From Isoetes taiwanensis (Eukaryota > Streptophyta > Lycopodiopsida > Isoetales > Isoetaceae), in NCBI GenBank assembly GCA_021234155.1, contig JAJEKV010000005.1:11090572-11154571 (forward strand): a stretch of DNA of 64,000 nt, written 5' to 3'. Made by a program: the position numbers and the translations under genes. Each line of letters starts with the position of its first letter. Position 1 is the first letter of the stretch. Below are positions 1 through 13,463 of the stretch, piece by piece. The notes under the pieces were generated by a model. It made no database searches. It saw only the letters and a list, made by a program, of their open reading frames with translations, and was not told where the DNA came from.

Positions 1-1665
1 TCAAATGGCGTGCGGGTCTTCTAGTTGCCCTTCTCTATGATGGGCAATTGCCCAAGTGATGCCCTTCATTTGCCATATAATTTTATTTATTTATTTATTT
101 TATTTTTATTGCAATGATGGCAGTTTCGTTGGCTGTGCAAGACATGTTTGGCTGAGCAACTAAGCAACATGCATCTCAGACTGTAGGTTCCCCTTTGGGT
201 ATATTCAAAGGCAAAGGTCTTTTATGAAGCTATATTTGCTAATTCTAAATTCTTTGATATGGGATATTGTTATGAAAGTCAAATAATAACTTAGACAAGT
301 GAAATGCTAAGCTTTTCGACAAACTACTAAGCAAAAGAAAAGATAACTCCAAACCAACAGAAACTCCAAAGATCCGGCTCCGGCTACCCACCAAAGGATC
401 TTCCACGTGCAGTCTTATTTGACCCCTGTCCACCTTTTCTGCAATATCTCTCTAACTGTAAAGAGTTACGAGAGCTTCCACCCCAATTCTGAAACTAGAC
501 TCTGAGGACTTTCCAAAATGCTTAAGATTGCTCCATTCTGATAATCTCTCGCCGAGTTATCATGTTTTAAATTTTGCCATTTTTTAATACTATCTGTCTT
601 TTATAAAATTAGAAAAATATCCTCTCCTTTCCAATTATTGGAAATATCTTCCTATTCTTACAAATTCTTATCTAGATAATCTCCTCTAATCATAGATCTG
701 CTATTTTAGTTCAGATATTACCTCTATTTTCCTCAGATATCTACCGTACCTTAGTATAGACACCCTTATTCAATTTGTTTCTCAACCGTTGCAATTCTTT
801 TAAATATTCCTGACCTGAGATTAAGAGTAAAAATTATTTACTTATCCCTCAACCCCCTAGGTGTGTTACAGACTAGCAGCAATCATCAATCGCTCCTTGC
901 CCTAAACCTTGCCTTTCCTAATCTAACCGATGCTGTTGCAGGCGGTGGCTCTAGAAAATAGTGTATCCACAAAGCTGTTTGATGCATCAGAGCATCTGCT
1001 TCAAAGCCCTTTTCTGGCAGGTCGTCCAAAAGATACTATGCAGCCGCCTTATTCTTTCAAAGCTAGAATGAAGGGTTTATTCCCACATAAGAAAAGCTGA
1101 GCTTCCGAGGTTTTGCCCTTTTCTGGAAAAGCCCCAATCTTAGATGTAATGGCCAGTTATTTTGTCGTAGAAGTTTTTCTGTTCCTGGTAGTAGATGGCC
1201 CGCATCTGCCATAGCCAAGATTTGATGCAAAGAAAGTAGAAAATGTGGCCTCCTTGAATTTTTTTGCACACTATTTTTTTCCCTGCGTTTGTATGCAGAC
1301 CTTCAAAATGAATTCATGATCAGGAAGAAATCTCTCCGCAAAACTCATTGCAAAACTAACCTTGAACATCAATTTGCGGAGCAGGGCTGTGTCTGATTTG
1401 CGAAGCCAGGGTCGCCGCACTTTGGGATAAGCCAGAGTTGCAAGAGAACCTCTGCGTAGAGCAGCTTTGTTGCCTTGGTTGCGCCTTCTCTAAAACATCG
1501 ACGGTATAAAATTATCTGTAATTCGACCGACGGCCAAGATGAGTGCCTCGATGACGAAGAATATGCCAGAGAATCGTCCCAATAATTTTTATATATGTTT
1601 GGATACGTGTGCATTCATTGGACTCTGATATTTTGCTCACATATTTAACAACTATATTGGTGTAG
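1..1665. other. AT-rich stretch without a recognised gene
   Basis: I see no coding region with family resemblance here. The short open frames on both strands have no recognisable motif. The stretch lies directly 5' of the methylesterase fragment and may hold its lost first exon, but I could not find the oxyanion-hole HG motif region expected there. Confidence 0.5.
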
Positions 1666-2390
1666 GTTGTGTGTGTCGGTCACAGCCTTGGAGGCCTCAA
1701 CCTTATGCATGCTTCTCAGTTCTTCCCTTAGAAAATTGCCGTGGCAGTCTATGTTGCAGCAGTAATTCTTCCCATTCCTCTCTCAGACTACAAGGAGCTC
1801 TTAAACCTGGTATAACTATAATTGAATTGAATGAATGCTTTGATAATGCAACATCTCAAAACATGAAGAAGCTGGAATCCCTACCTCCTACATCTCAATT
1901 AACTATTGCTTTTTTATTGCAGGCAAATAGCTCTGCATCTCTCTCAAGCATGGAGATTGAGGTTTATGGAACGGGGCCCAACAACACCCCAACAAGCATC
2001 ATGTTGGATGCCAAGTATGCAAAAGATATGTACTATAACATGTCTCCAACTCAGGTCTGATTAATATCTACTTAAATGCTTTTGTAAATAAATTTGTTAA
2101 CACTTTTTGTTGCACAAGATGTAGTTTTGGCTTCTATATCATCTAGACCTGCTCCATTTGGTGCACTTAACCTCAACTTTAATACTACAAAAGATGGCTA
2201 TGGATCTGTGCCCACTGTTTTCATAAAGACTGAGAATGATAAATCATTCTTGCCAACTTTCCAAGACAATCTCATCAACCTCACCAATGTTGGACAAGTT
2301 CTCAGCTTGACCTCAGACCACAACCCTTTCTTTTCTTTGCCTCAAAAGCTGCAAGAGATGCTAATCAACATTGCAAATCAACATCTTTAA
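1666..2390 (+). pseudogene. Methylesterase (MES/hydroxynitrile lyase-like) alpha/beta hydrolase, three-exon fragment
   Basis: Plant MES enzymes hydrolyse methyl esters of hormones such as salicylate, jasmonate and auxin. Exon 1666-1809 follows a TAG acceptor and encodes VGHSLGGLNL, the nucleophile-elbow serine motif, then KIAVAVYVAA. Exon 1923-2054 (ATTGCAG acceptor, GT donor) encodes the cap-region stretch ending YNMSPTQ. Exon 2119-2390 encodes RPAPFG, VFIKTENDKSF with the usual Asp region, and SDHNPFFS carrying the catalytic His, and ends at a natural stop. The 5' exon with the oxyanion hole is not visible. Breaks: a TAG replaces the expected Glu of the FPEK motif (about 1723), and the exon 2/exon 3 junction is one base out of phase. 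The family call is strong from the Ser and His blocks; whether it is a dead gene or carries sequencing errors is uncertain. Confidence 0.8.
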
Positions 2391-2930
2391 ATAATTGTAG
2401 TGCCAAGATTTTATAATTTGTTTGTATAGATACTATAAGGGAGTGGCACTAAAAAATCTCTCTCATATATTGAACCTCTTATTATCTCAATAATTATTAA
2501 ATAAAATCCTAGGCCTCAACTTGATGACACCTTTATGTGCGGATGTCTTAAAAGGCTTGCTTATATTTGTTGCATTTGGACATTTGGGTCTAAGTGGTAA
2601 GACAACATATATATCTCGAGTTCGACTGCCTAGAGTTGCATTCAATATAAGGTGATTTGGGAGTAGGACCCAATAAGCATGTTGCATTAAAAGGAAGGTG
2701 ATTGGGGGTAGGACCCAATAAGCAATATCAAGGATAGGTTCAATACTACATACATTTTATACTCAATATGTATGATTCGTATGATATCGCAGAGTTTCGA
2801 AGTATGATACATAAAAAATATGACAAAAAAGAAAACGGCACTAAATTTTTTTTTGCATACGCGAAACCCACTAAATACATACACGAAGATTTTTTTGCAT
2901 AGGCAAAAGTTTAAAATGCATACGCAAACG
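2391..2930. other. Spacer without a recognised gene
   Basis: AT-rich sequence 3' of the methylesterase fragment. It contains a short local duplication (a block near 2640-2680 recurs near 2700-2735) and A-runs before the repeat at 2940. No gene seen. Confidence 0.4.
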
Positions 2931-2939
2931 AAAAAAAAA

Positions 2940-3075
2940 CAAGATGCTGTGCACGGAGGGTTGCCCTCCATGGCCGGAGGAAGGAAGGAAGGAAGGAAGG
3001 AAGGAAGGAAGGAAGGAAGGAAGGAAGGTATTTTTATCGTCCACGGAGACCAATCGGAGGGTGAAGTGGCTGAAA
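2940..3075 (-). repeat. LINE-tail-like repeat with (GGAA)n
   Basis: A GGAGGGTTGCCCTCC palindrome is followed by a GGAA tetranucleotide run (about 2977-3028) and then by TCGTCCACGGAGACC. The stretch right of the run resembles the 3' end of the LINE at 26247-31045, where GGAA repeats are also followed by TTTTAACGTCCACGGAGGCC. This is best read as a very short 5'-truncated LINE end on the minus strand with a (TTCC)n tail. The left part, about 38 bp, recurs almost unchanged at 48891. Confidence 0.45.
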
Positions 3076-4822
<1,747 letters not shown>

Positions 4823-5449
4823 ATTATTTTCGCCTACTAGACCATCAGGTCTATGAGATGGATTATTTTGTACAAACAGAAAGCCTGTGAAACATCATAA
4901 AATTTATACAATCTCTCCCACAGTAGGGAGAGTACTGGTCTCCTCTCCTAAACACGCCTCATAATCTTCTAGAACTCTCAACTCTAGAACATTTATTAGG
5001 AATTTACTAGTCATCTTCGCAGGAAGCTTGAAGAATTCCACAAGGGTATCGGCTCTAACGACATGGTATTCTCTTAGGTCTTGGTATGCTGGACCCTGTA
5101 AAATGACATGGTTCTCGTCCTCTAAAGTGTTTTCCTCACATAATCTGCACAGTCGGAGTTCTTGCGGTATGTCCCCCCATCATCCCACCTCAATCCCTAG
5201 ATGGTGTGAGATGAGTCGCATTCTACATATTGTGTGCCTCTTATGGAGTGAAATATTCTCTCTCAGATAAGTCGTTTCAACCCAACCTGGATTCATCCAT
5301 TTCCAGTAGCTTTCCATTTTTTGTTTGCCTCCGCTCCACATTTTTTGTTTTATTTTGCCCCTGACATATATCCTTGCCTGCAATGCGTTTGATGGGATAT
5401 TCTCAATCGCAATGTCCAATTTTTGTAGCCATTTAAGAAAGTCAGTGTA

Positions 5450-6484
5450 TCACCCCTTGCTCTCACTGTGCTCATGTGGTAGAGCTTGGTCATCCAAAAC
5501 CTTCAGTTTCCACATACATATGACTGTCTGGCATAAGGCTTCGCCTTCTAAAGGCATCAGACCTGTCTCTGCAAGCAACATAGCATAAGGCGTCTGTACT
5601 TTTACTCCCATTTCAGGGAGTAAGAATTTCTTTTGGACTCTCTCTACTTTCTTCCATCTATCCAATGACAAACCCGACTGCCATATCACACACCCATACA
5701 AAACTGCCTGCTGAACCAAGGAACAGAACATTTTTTTCTTTAGCCCAAAATCAATGATGTCCGCATTTTTGCATTGCCTCTGCATCGTAAATAAGGCTTT
5801 CAGCCCCCCATCAACCCTTTGATCTACTGCCTTGTTCCATCTGTATGATTGACCTACTAGCAAGCCTAGGTATTTGTAGGTAGATACTATATCCACCTTT
5901 TCCTCCTTATAATAGAAAGCATATCTATCTGTAACTATCACAATTTTAGTTTTGGATAGATTGACGTTCATGCTCGTCGTCTCGCAGAAAGCTGCTAGAG
6001 CTGCTAAATGTTTTTGTAGCCTGTCTACACTCCTAGCAAATATGACCACATCATCAGCGTACAATAGTAGGAATATTACATATCCCATTAACGTTGCTCC
6101 ATCTCCTCCACTTTTCGATATCCAATCATCCAGCTCATCAATGAAGATGCCAAACAAAGTGGGTGACAGCGGGCAGCCCTGTTTAACCCCAATGTTGCTT
6201 TCAATTCCCACATCCCGTGGCAAGGGGAAAGATAGATGCACCCAGACTTTTTCATATAATGTACCAACCGCATTCTGAAGATGTGTTGGGACCCCTAGTT
6301 TCTCCATTCTTTTCCATATATTTGCTCTTCTTACTGTGTCAAAGGCCTTAGAGAAATCAACAACTTTAGTCGCCTTACTTTTCAGCTTACTCCAGAATTT
6401 TTTGGGGTCCTTTGCTATCATGTCTACCATTTCCAATTGCTTTACTGTTGTGTATTCTCTCTTTTTCCTTCTTGCCATTTTCAT
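5450..6484 (-). pseudogene. LINE reverse transcriptase domain
   Basis: One open frame shows RT blocks in order: VVDFSKAFDTV, GVKQGCPLSPTLFGIFID, the catalytic LLLYADDVVIFA, MNVNLSKTKIVIV and TYKYLGLLV. RT would copy LINE RNA at the nicked target site. The N-terminal fingers and block 0-2 region is missing, so the copy is not functional. In a neighbouring frame downstream, CRLCEENTLEDENHV (about 5135-5090) is the zf-RVT-type cysteine/histidine region usual after LINE RT. Confidence 0.85.
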
Positions 6485-6570
6485 GTAGATCCCTTTGCTT
6501 CTTTATATAGCTTTCACAACTGCTTGCACTCATTATCAAACCAATGGTTACATGGCAGCCCCTGTGCCCT

Positions 6571-7400
6571 TCAAAAAGAGCTAAAACCTTCATTTGCAGC
6601 ATCTAACATGATCGCACTAAGCTTAGCATCTATATTATTAGTTTTTTCTGGCCAATGCACTTGTTTAACTTTATGTTCACATACATCCACGTACATCTTT
6701 GCTTTGCGAAAATCAAAGGAGAGCGAGGTATAGCTCTTACCTGGTATCCTGTGGTTCAGCTTGCTCGGAAGTTTTAACTCAAAGATTAGCGGCATATGAT
6801 CTGACTCCGGGTAGTCTCCGATATATAAGTCAAGTATCGTTTCCACTGAATGTTCTCCAGCGACCAAATAATCAACCACACTCAAGCCTGTTCCCACTGA
6901 GCCAACTGACGTGCATTTTCCTGAGAGAGGGTATCTAGCAATTCCATTATATACGACTAGGCCCAATCCTCCACACATGTTCAGTAAATGCCCCCCTTGA
7001 GGCGTAACATATTCATAAGTGTCTTCAGTGCTTCTTCCCCATCCAGCTTTATCTATTTCTTCTTCATCGAGCATTTCTAGCCAAATTGCCTCTTTGGACG
7101 CGCTAACCATATTCGCTTGTTTATTTGCTATGCGACCATTGAAATCTCCTACTAAAATTACTTCTCCAAGATTCATAATCTCCAATACATCTTGCTCTAG
7201 ATGAAAAAATGGGTCATCCCTGTCTAGATCATACCAATTGTAGATTAGTGACTACCGAGGTGGGAAGTAGCATCCCCCAACAAACACACTTCGATTTGCC
7301 CTTATCAACTCCACCCATAAAGTCTGTTTGGAGAAATATTTCTCAACCTTCCTAATCAATTGTGCTAATATTGTTTTGCAGTAGCAGGCAATGCCCCCCA
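6571..7400 (-). pseudogene. LINE endonuclease (exonuclease-endonuclease-phosphatase fold), partial
   Basis: The frame contains VILVGDFNGRIAN, the GDFN active-site block, and later SVVDYLV and SDHMPLIFEL, the SDH block with catalytic His. This matches the EEP nuclease of L1-like elements that nicks the target. The upstream part (7185-7400) is in the same domain but interrupted by stops, and the first catalytic blocks are missing at the copia junction. Confidence 0.8.
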
Positions 7401-7420
7401 AAACCCCTCAGGCAAGCCTT

Positions 7421-10400
7421 GGAAATGTGTCTATCTTTATTAGAACTATTGCAAAAACAAGGCATGACGAGAAAGGATGCTAAAAACAGAGATAGAACAA
7501 ACAAAGGTTATGGAAGATGAAGAAGCTACACAGATCTTATTCATAAAAGGAAAGGGGAAATTTGATACATGTCAAAAAGGTAAAGTTGGCCCTTATTTCA
7601 ATTGTAATCAACTAGGACACATCAAAATAAACTGTCCTAATTTGAACAAAGAAATAAACTGCTATAACTGTGGGGGAAGGGGGCATTTTGCCTCAAACTG
7701 TTCCACACCTAAGGATGCAAGTAAAGGCAGGGGCAGAGGAGGAAGAACAAGTTTCAGTTCCAGAGGAAGAGGTAGAGGCAGGGGCAGAATACTGAAGCAA
7801 ATGTTGCTGAAGAAGTCTTTCTGGAAGAAGAAGAAACTGAAGAAAATGACGAGGTAAGAAATTGCAGGTTATTTTCAGCTTGTGAAAAACATATTGACAA
7901 CAATGATGATCTTTTGATTCTAGATAGTGGACCAGAAAAATCAATTGCATGCTCGAGAAAAATCTTGAAAGAATGAAAAGGAACTAATGGAGGGCATGTG
8001 CAAGTTGGGAATGGAGATTTACAAAAAATTAAAGATGTTGGAGTGAATGGAAGAAGTGTGAATTTGCAAAATGTGCTATATGTACCTAGCCTTATCAGAA
8101 ATTTAATTTCTATTTCTCAACTTGTGAACATGGGATTTAAAGTTGTTCTTGAGCAAATCGATTGCAAAATTTATGAAGGGAATGAACTAAAATTTCTGGG
8201 AAGAAGAGTTGGAAACTTGTTTGGCATAAATGCTAAAAATATCGGATCTATAAATCTGACAACAAAATCTGATATTGAAACCTGGAATGAAAGATTGGGA
8301 CATTCTAACTTCAAAAATATTGAATTTATGGTTAAACAAGGCTGGATCAAATCAGATATATTTAAGGACAGTTATGTTTGCAAAGGCTGCCAATTGGGCA
8401 AACACTTAAGACTCCCTTTCACAAAAGGAAAAAGGAAGACCAAGAATGTTCTTGAATTAATTCATACTGACTTATGTGGTCCTTTAAATGTAAGAGGAAT
8501 CTCTGGAAAAAGATACTTCATAACATTTGTGGATGATTATAGCAGGAGGACTAAGGTTTATTGTCTAAGAACAAAAGACCTGGCTTATGAAGCATTTAGA
8601 ACATTTGCTGCAGCAAACTGGAGAAAGGATCAAATGTGTATGCTCAGACAGAGGAGGTGAGTATCTATCCCACACTTTTAAGAAGTATTGTTTAAGTAGA
8701 GGAATAAAAAGACAATTCACATGCAGCTACACACCCCAACAGAATGGGGTTGCAGAAAGGTAAAATAAATCTATTTTGAATCCTGTAAGATCCATGCTTA
8801 AGCATGTTGGTTTGCCAAACTTCCTTTTGGAAGAAGCAGTAAAGACTTCTGTGTTAGTGGAAAATGTTTTGCCAACCAAAAGTTTGGAAGGCATGTGTCC
8901 AGAATTCTTATAGTCAGGAAACATGCCTAGTTTTGAAAAATTTAGAGCATATGGCTGCCTGGGATACACACATGTTCCCAAGGAAAACAGACTAAAATTG
9001 GATGACAGATCTATCATAACCTATTTGGTAGGGTATGATGAGCACTCAAAAGGATTCAGGATGTATAATCCAAAGAGAAGAAATATCATAGTAAGTAGAG
9101 ATGTGACTTTTGTAGAGGAGGAGTTATACAGACCAAAGCCTATAAGCAAAGTTCAGACTGAATCAAAAATTGCAGAGACCTGCAAAACAAATATGAATGA
9201 TGTGGCAGACTCAGATGATAAAGTGGATAACAATGCACAAAACTTGGAAACAAACCCCAAGGATACATGTAATGATGAGGAAGTTGGAAATATTGAAAAC
9301 AATAATGAGGAAAACCATAAGATTGTGGATCATGAAATAGAAAAACAGAAAAGGAGAACAGAAAGCGAAAGACTAATAGAAGAAGCAAACTTTGATACCA
9401 GACTTTATGGCAGAAAAGAGAATGGCAGGAGCTCTAGGTTGTAGCTACATGAAAAAGACCCTGAAGCACTCATAATTATGCAAACAGGTGTACCAGAGAC
9501 ATTTGATGAAGCTATGAATAGCACAGAGGCAAATAGATGGAGAGAAGCCATGAATGGAGAAATAAATTCTTTCAACAGGACATCCACTTATGAATTAGTT
9601 GACTTGCCCAAGGGAAAGCAGGCTGTTGGAAACAAATGGATTTATAAACTGAAAAGGAATGCAGATGGAAGTCCTAAATTTAAAGCAAGGTTGGTTGCAC
9701 AAGGGGATACACAAAAGAAAGGCATAGACTTTGAGGAAACATATTCGCCAGTGGTCAAATTAACTAGTATCAGAACGATTATTTCAGTTGCAAATGCAAT
9801 GAACTTGTAACTACACCATATGGACGTGTGCACAGCATTTCTTAATGCTGAACTAGATGAGGAAGTTTACATGACACAAGCTCAGGGATATGAAAAGGGA
9901 AAAACCAAGGTTTGGAAACTAAATCGAGCTGTTTATGGCTTAAACCATGCCCCAAGACAATGGTATATGTGCATCAATCAATATTTGAAAGAGCAAGGTT
10001 TTGAAAAACTAGCAAATGATGGGAATGTGTATGTTTTAAAAAGAGGAGATAAATTTTGTATAATGGCCATATATGTGGATGATTGCATCCTAACTGCTAA
10101 TGGTAATGACATATTAAATCAATGTAAGGAGATTCTCAAAAGAAGATACAAAATGACAGACTTGGGAGAACTTTCAAAATTCTTTGGAATACAAGTTAAA
10201 AGATGTAGGGAAAAGGGTCTGATCACACTCTACCAGAATGAATACATTGATACAGTATTGGATAAATTTAACATGGAAGAGTGCAATCCCGTAAAGGTGC
10301 CAATTCTGACTGGAACAAAACTGTCAAAGGACATGTGTCCAAAAACAGATGAGGAAAGAAAAAGGGTGTCAAAGATACCATATAGACAACTAGTGGGATG

Positions 10401-10546
10401 TTTGCTCTTTATTGCAAACAACACTAGGCCAGATATAGCTTTTGTTGTAAATACCCTGTGCAGATTTAACAGTGATCCAGGTCATGCCCATTGGCAGATT
10501 GCAAAGAAAGTTTTAAGATATCTAAAAGGTTCAAAAAATAAAGGAG
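7421..10546 (+). pseudogene. Copia A gag-pol, 5' part (gag C-terminus to RNase H start)
   Basis: Ty1/copia polyprotein closely matching copia B from B position ~58800 onward; the 5' LTR and most of gag are missing. Order: gag zinc knuckles (7597-7700; the second, CYNCGGRGHFASNC, is intact and the first has Tyr for its first Cys), protease LILDSGPEKSIACS (~7915), integrase HHCC region and core IHTDLCGPL with FVDDYSRR (8280-8640), RT with YVDD (9478-10540). Breaks include a frameshift after 8640 and stops near 8761, 8912, 9442 and 9808. The frame is cut at 10551 by the chromovirus and resumes at 23466. Confidence 0.92.
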
Positions 10547-10551
10547 TTGTA
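10547..10551. repeat. Target-site duplication TTGTA, left copy
   Basis: TTGTA directly precedes the chromovirus LTR and is repeated directly after the other LTR at 23466-23470. Copia B has one undisturbed copy of this site in GGAGTTGTATATAG (~61950). This fixes both element ends and shows insertion into copia A. Confidence 0.97.
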
Positions 10552-12028
10552 TGTGACGTCCCCTACTCGTATACGATGCCCGCACCGTATACCAACAGGA
10601 GTTCATCCCCCGCACCAGCTCCATACTGATACAGGGCCCTCCACATATCACTGTGACCATCTAGAGTCCACAGTGGGAAGAGTGAAGGGGTCATTTTACC
10701 TCGTCTTCCTCAGGGCCTACCTAGCTGCGGAAGCGTAAACATACACGTCAGTAACATAACATCATATATCCACCTCGAAGGGTGGCACACAACATCTGCA
10801 TAGACAAAGATCAGCACAATACAAAGGAAGTTCCTACCCAAGGCTCAGACTCCAGGGAATGACTGACAAGCTTGGGTCTCCAGATTTCATTGCAGACAGA
10901 ATCATGACAATGGATTGGGCTGGCATAAGAACATGGCTTAGGGTTGTCCACTCCATCCGCCTCTCCTGTGCACACTTTGCAGAGTAGGTTGAAAAGTGTT
11001 GGGACCTGACTGTAGCCCGCCGGGTGCATAGCTAAAGGGGCTATTCCTGGTTTACATCTCCCCAGTCCCGATGGGGTAGGTAGGGATTACTCCCTCCAGA
11101 GGTCTACATGCTGACCCAAGGTGACTAGAGGGCCACTGCCCTTATTCGACTTAACCCACTGGAAGGTGAACACCACCCCACGGGTGTCGAGCCCATGCCT
11201 TACCTGCACTCAGTGGCAAGCCATTAGACCTAGTCACTCTGATCCCCGGTAGACTTTACACGCCAGAGGGATCGGTCAAGGGTCAGAACACGAACCTCAT
11301 TCTAAGCCAGTCTGGCCCCTTCACCCACAACCAGGTGGGCTCCTGTACACAGGCCGAAAACTAGTAATGCACTAAGAGGGACTAGCTAGGAGCATCATCT
11401 ATTAAGCTTTAAGTCTCTACCCCCCTTCCCAATACAATGAGTCCACAGAATACATCCGCCCATCACATGAACATAAGTAATAAGAACTAATCTAATACAT
11501 AGAGTTAGGTTCTTTAGTTAGAGTCAATTTCAGGATCTGCTTGGCTACTAAGGGCGATTTAATAGGCTAAACCTACTGGTTCGAAGGCTGGAATAAGGTT
11601 TAGGCTATTCAATCGACCAAATACCTGATCCCTGGTTCACTCCTCTTGATCCGAAGGCGTCCATGTCTCTGTTCTGCTTCGGGATGCGGTCGAAAGGATG
11701 ATCTGACAAGCTGGGGCGCACTGGCAGATCGTGGGAGTTGGAATTGACTCCTCAGGCATGCGAATCGGAGCTCGGGAGGTCTGTGGGCGAAAAAAAGGAA
11801 TGTTAGGGTTTGGTGCCTTATGTAGGCTATCCGTAGGTTTAGGGTTTCCATGACCCTTGGTCTACCTTTAATTGCGCGCATTGCTAAGTGTGCGCACAAT
11901 TGCAAGTTGGCCCCTAGGGCGTCCTTGCTTGGGTACACGTCGGCGTACACGTCGATTGGGCGGCGTGTATGCGTGACGGTGCAGTATGGTATACGTCTTG
12001 GGACCGTATATCGTACTGGAACGTCACA
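10552..12028 (-). repeat. Chromovirus 3' LTR
   Basis: Begins TGTGACGTCC and ends AACGTCACA on the plus strand, so the outer ends form the inverted pair TGTGACGT/ACGTCACA. It is nearly colinear with 21965-23465; differences cluster in the last ~500 bp, where the other copy has an extra ~20 bp near 23285. In element sense U3 starts at 12028. The open frames inside are not protein genes. Confidence 0.95.
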
Positions 12029-12083
12029 TTCTCCCCACCTTGAATTGATGCTGTCCGCAGCATCGTGGGTCTCCCCACCTTGG
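12029..12083 (-). promoter_or_regulatory. Polypurine tract, present twice
   Basis: Read on the minus strand, CAAGGTGGGGAGAA sits directly against the 3' LTR (12042-12029), the expected place for the plus-strand DNA primer. A second copy, CCAAGGTGGGGAGA, lies ~40 bp upstream (12083-12070). Confidence 0.75.
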
Positions 12084-12827
12084 GACATATGACATATTTA
12101 TTATTATAGTTATACATTTAATAGGATTACCTCAAGGTAATATTTATAGACATTATTATACTATTATTCAATCCAATAGTTATCACTTATGTCATCAATA
12201 ACTCCTAATGTTTCGGTTTATTATTATATATACAATTATTCCTCGAGGTACTCTTTATTCCTTGCAACACATTACAACAAAATTGTGTTGCAAGTCTCCG
12301 TAGTTCGACCTCCTGGCCCTCCGGAGCGCTCTATTGGCCTGCAGGTCAACACTACGTTAGTACCATTAATATTAATAAATTTTTTTTGGTTATATGGTGA
12401 CCACCCCACCTATCTACATGGATGCATGGCTAATCTCCCGGTGTAGGAAGAGGGTGAATCTTCCATTATGGCCGTGGAGACAGCGCCTATATGCCTATAT
12501 GCCGCTCATGCCTACACCCTAGTTGCCCAGCGTGGCGGATAGGTCCTTTCCGTATATGGGGCGTGAAGGCCAGATTCCTCCTATCAAAGCATATATGGGG
12601 CTAGAGGTGCTTTTCCTATCAATGCATTCCTCAATGACCTCCCTTCTCTCGAGGTTGTCTACTTCCGTGGGACAGAAGTAGACTTTCCAAGCGGAACCGC
12701 GATCATGCCTACATTGACATTACACCACGTCCTAGAGATCGCCGTAGTGATCTCATCATCGGTAACAACGCATGCAACCCTTACCTCATAGGTTGCATGC
12801 GTAGATTATACTTAACTAGGCAAGCTA
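12084..12827. other. Chromovirus 3' untranslated region
   Basis: Non-coding sequence between the integrase/chromodomain stop and the polypurine tract. I recognise no further domain. Confidence 0.5.
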
Positions 12828-13463
12828 TTAATCTACACAAATCGACATGCCTGAGCTGATTTCTTCGGAGATGACCTTGCCGTCCCATTGCTCCATAAAC
12901 TGTGGGTACTGTTTTTCCAGATCTCTTTTAAGTACCCATGTGGCGTCTTCCACTGGCAAGTGTTTCCACTTGACCAAGTATTGGAGGAACTCCGATCTCC
13001 TTGTTTTCTTGAAGGCTTTATCAAGAATTAGCTCTAGAACTATTTCTAACTGCTCTTCCGTCATTTCCAACATCGTTGGAGTGTCCAGGACTTCCTCTGG
13101 ATTGGGAGTATGCTTCTTCAGCAGACTCACGTGGAAGACTTTGTGGATCTTTAAGTGTGCTGGCAAGTCTAACTTGTAGGATTGGTTACCCACTCTTTGG
13201 ACTATTCTGAAGGGTCCTGCCCACCTTGGAGCAAGCTTCTTGCAATTTCCGATGCAGAGTTTCGCCTGCTTCACTTTGATCTTGAGCCATACGTCCTCTC
13301 CAACTTGGAATTCTCTAACTGTCCGGTGTTTGTCGGCAATGCTCTTCTGCCGACTCCTTGCTGCTAGAAGGTATCCTCGAACTTCTTCCACAAGCTGCTC
13401 AACATCTGCTGCGAAACTTCCACTTTTGACACGGGATTGTGCCAAGTGTCTGGAGTTAGGCAT
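12828..13463 (-). pseudogene. Integrase C-terminal domain plus chromodomain
   Basis: Continuation of pol after a frameshift near 13440. It opens in the integrase C terminus (VGEDVWLK, KLAPRWAGPFRIVQRVG, LHIHKVFHVSLLK-type GPY/F region), then has a chromodomain over roughly the last 65 residues: the LDK..KKTRR strand, QYLVKWKHLPVEDATW and the terminal helix. YLVKW..LP...TW is the conserved core. Chromodomains of chromoviruses read methylated histone tails and steer integration into heterochromatin. Here this is notable because the same element encodes an H3 tail. Some aromatic-cage positions are not obvious, so methyl-lysine binding is inferred from family only. Confidence 0.88.

Larger units (their letters stand above)
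4825..7420 (-). mobile_element. LINE (L1-like non-LTR retrotransposon), 5'-truncated and internally deleted
   Basis: Minus-strand order is an apurinic-type endonuclease (7400-6571), reverse transcriptase (6484-5450), a C-terminal zinc-type region (about 5420-4920) and a microsatellite tail. The 5' end stops at the junction with copia A near 7420, so ORF1 and the endonuclease N terminus are missing. The part between endonuclease and RT is shortened: the early RT blocks are absent and the endonuclease frame runs almost directly into the VVDFSKAFD block. Related to, but clearly diverged from, the LINE at 26247-31045. Confidence 0.85.

Noticed and set aside
1369-1614. 81-residue minus frame near the methylesterase
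   Set aside because: No motif, opposite strand to the gene fragment, and no homology that I can name.
10552-12028. Open frames such as 11609-12088 as a gene
   Set aside because: They lie inside an LTR, and the equivalent frames are broken in the other LTR copy.
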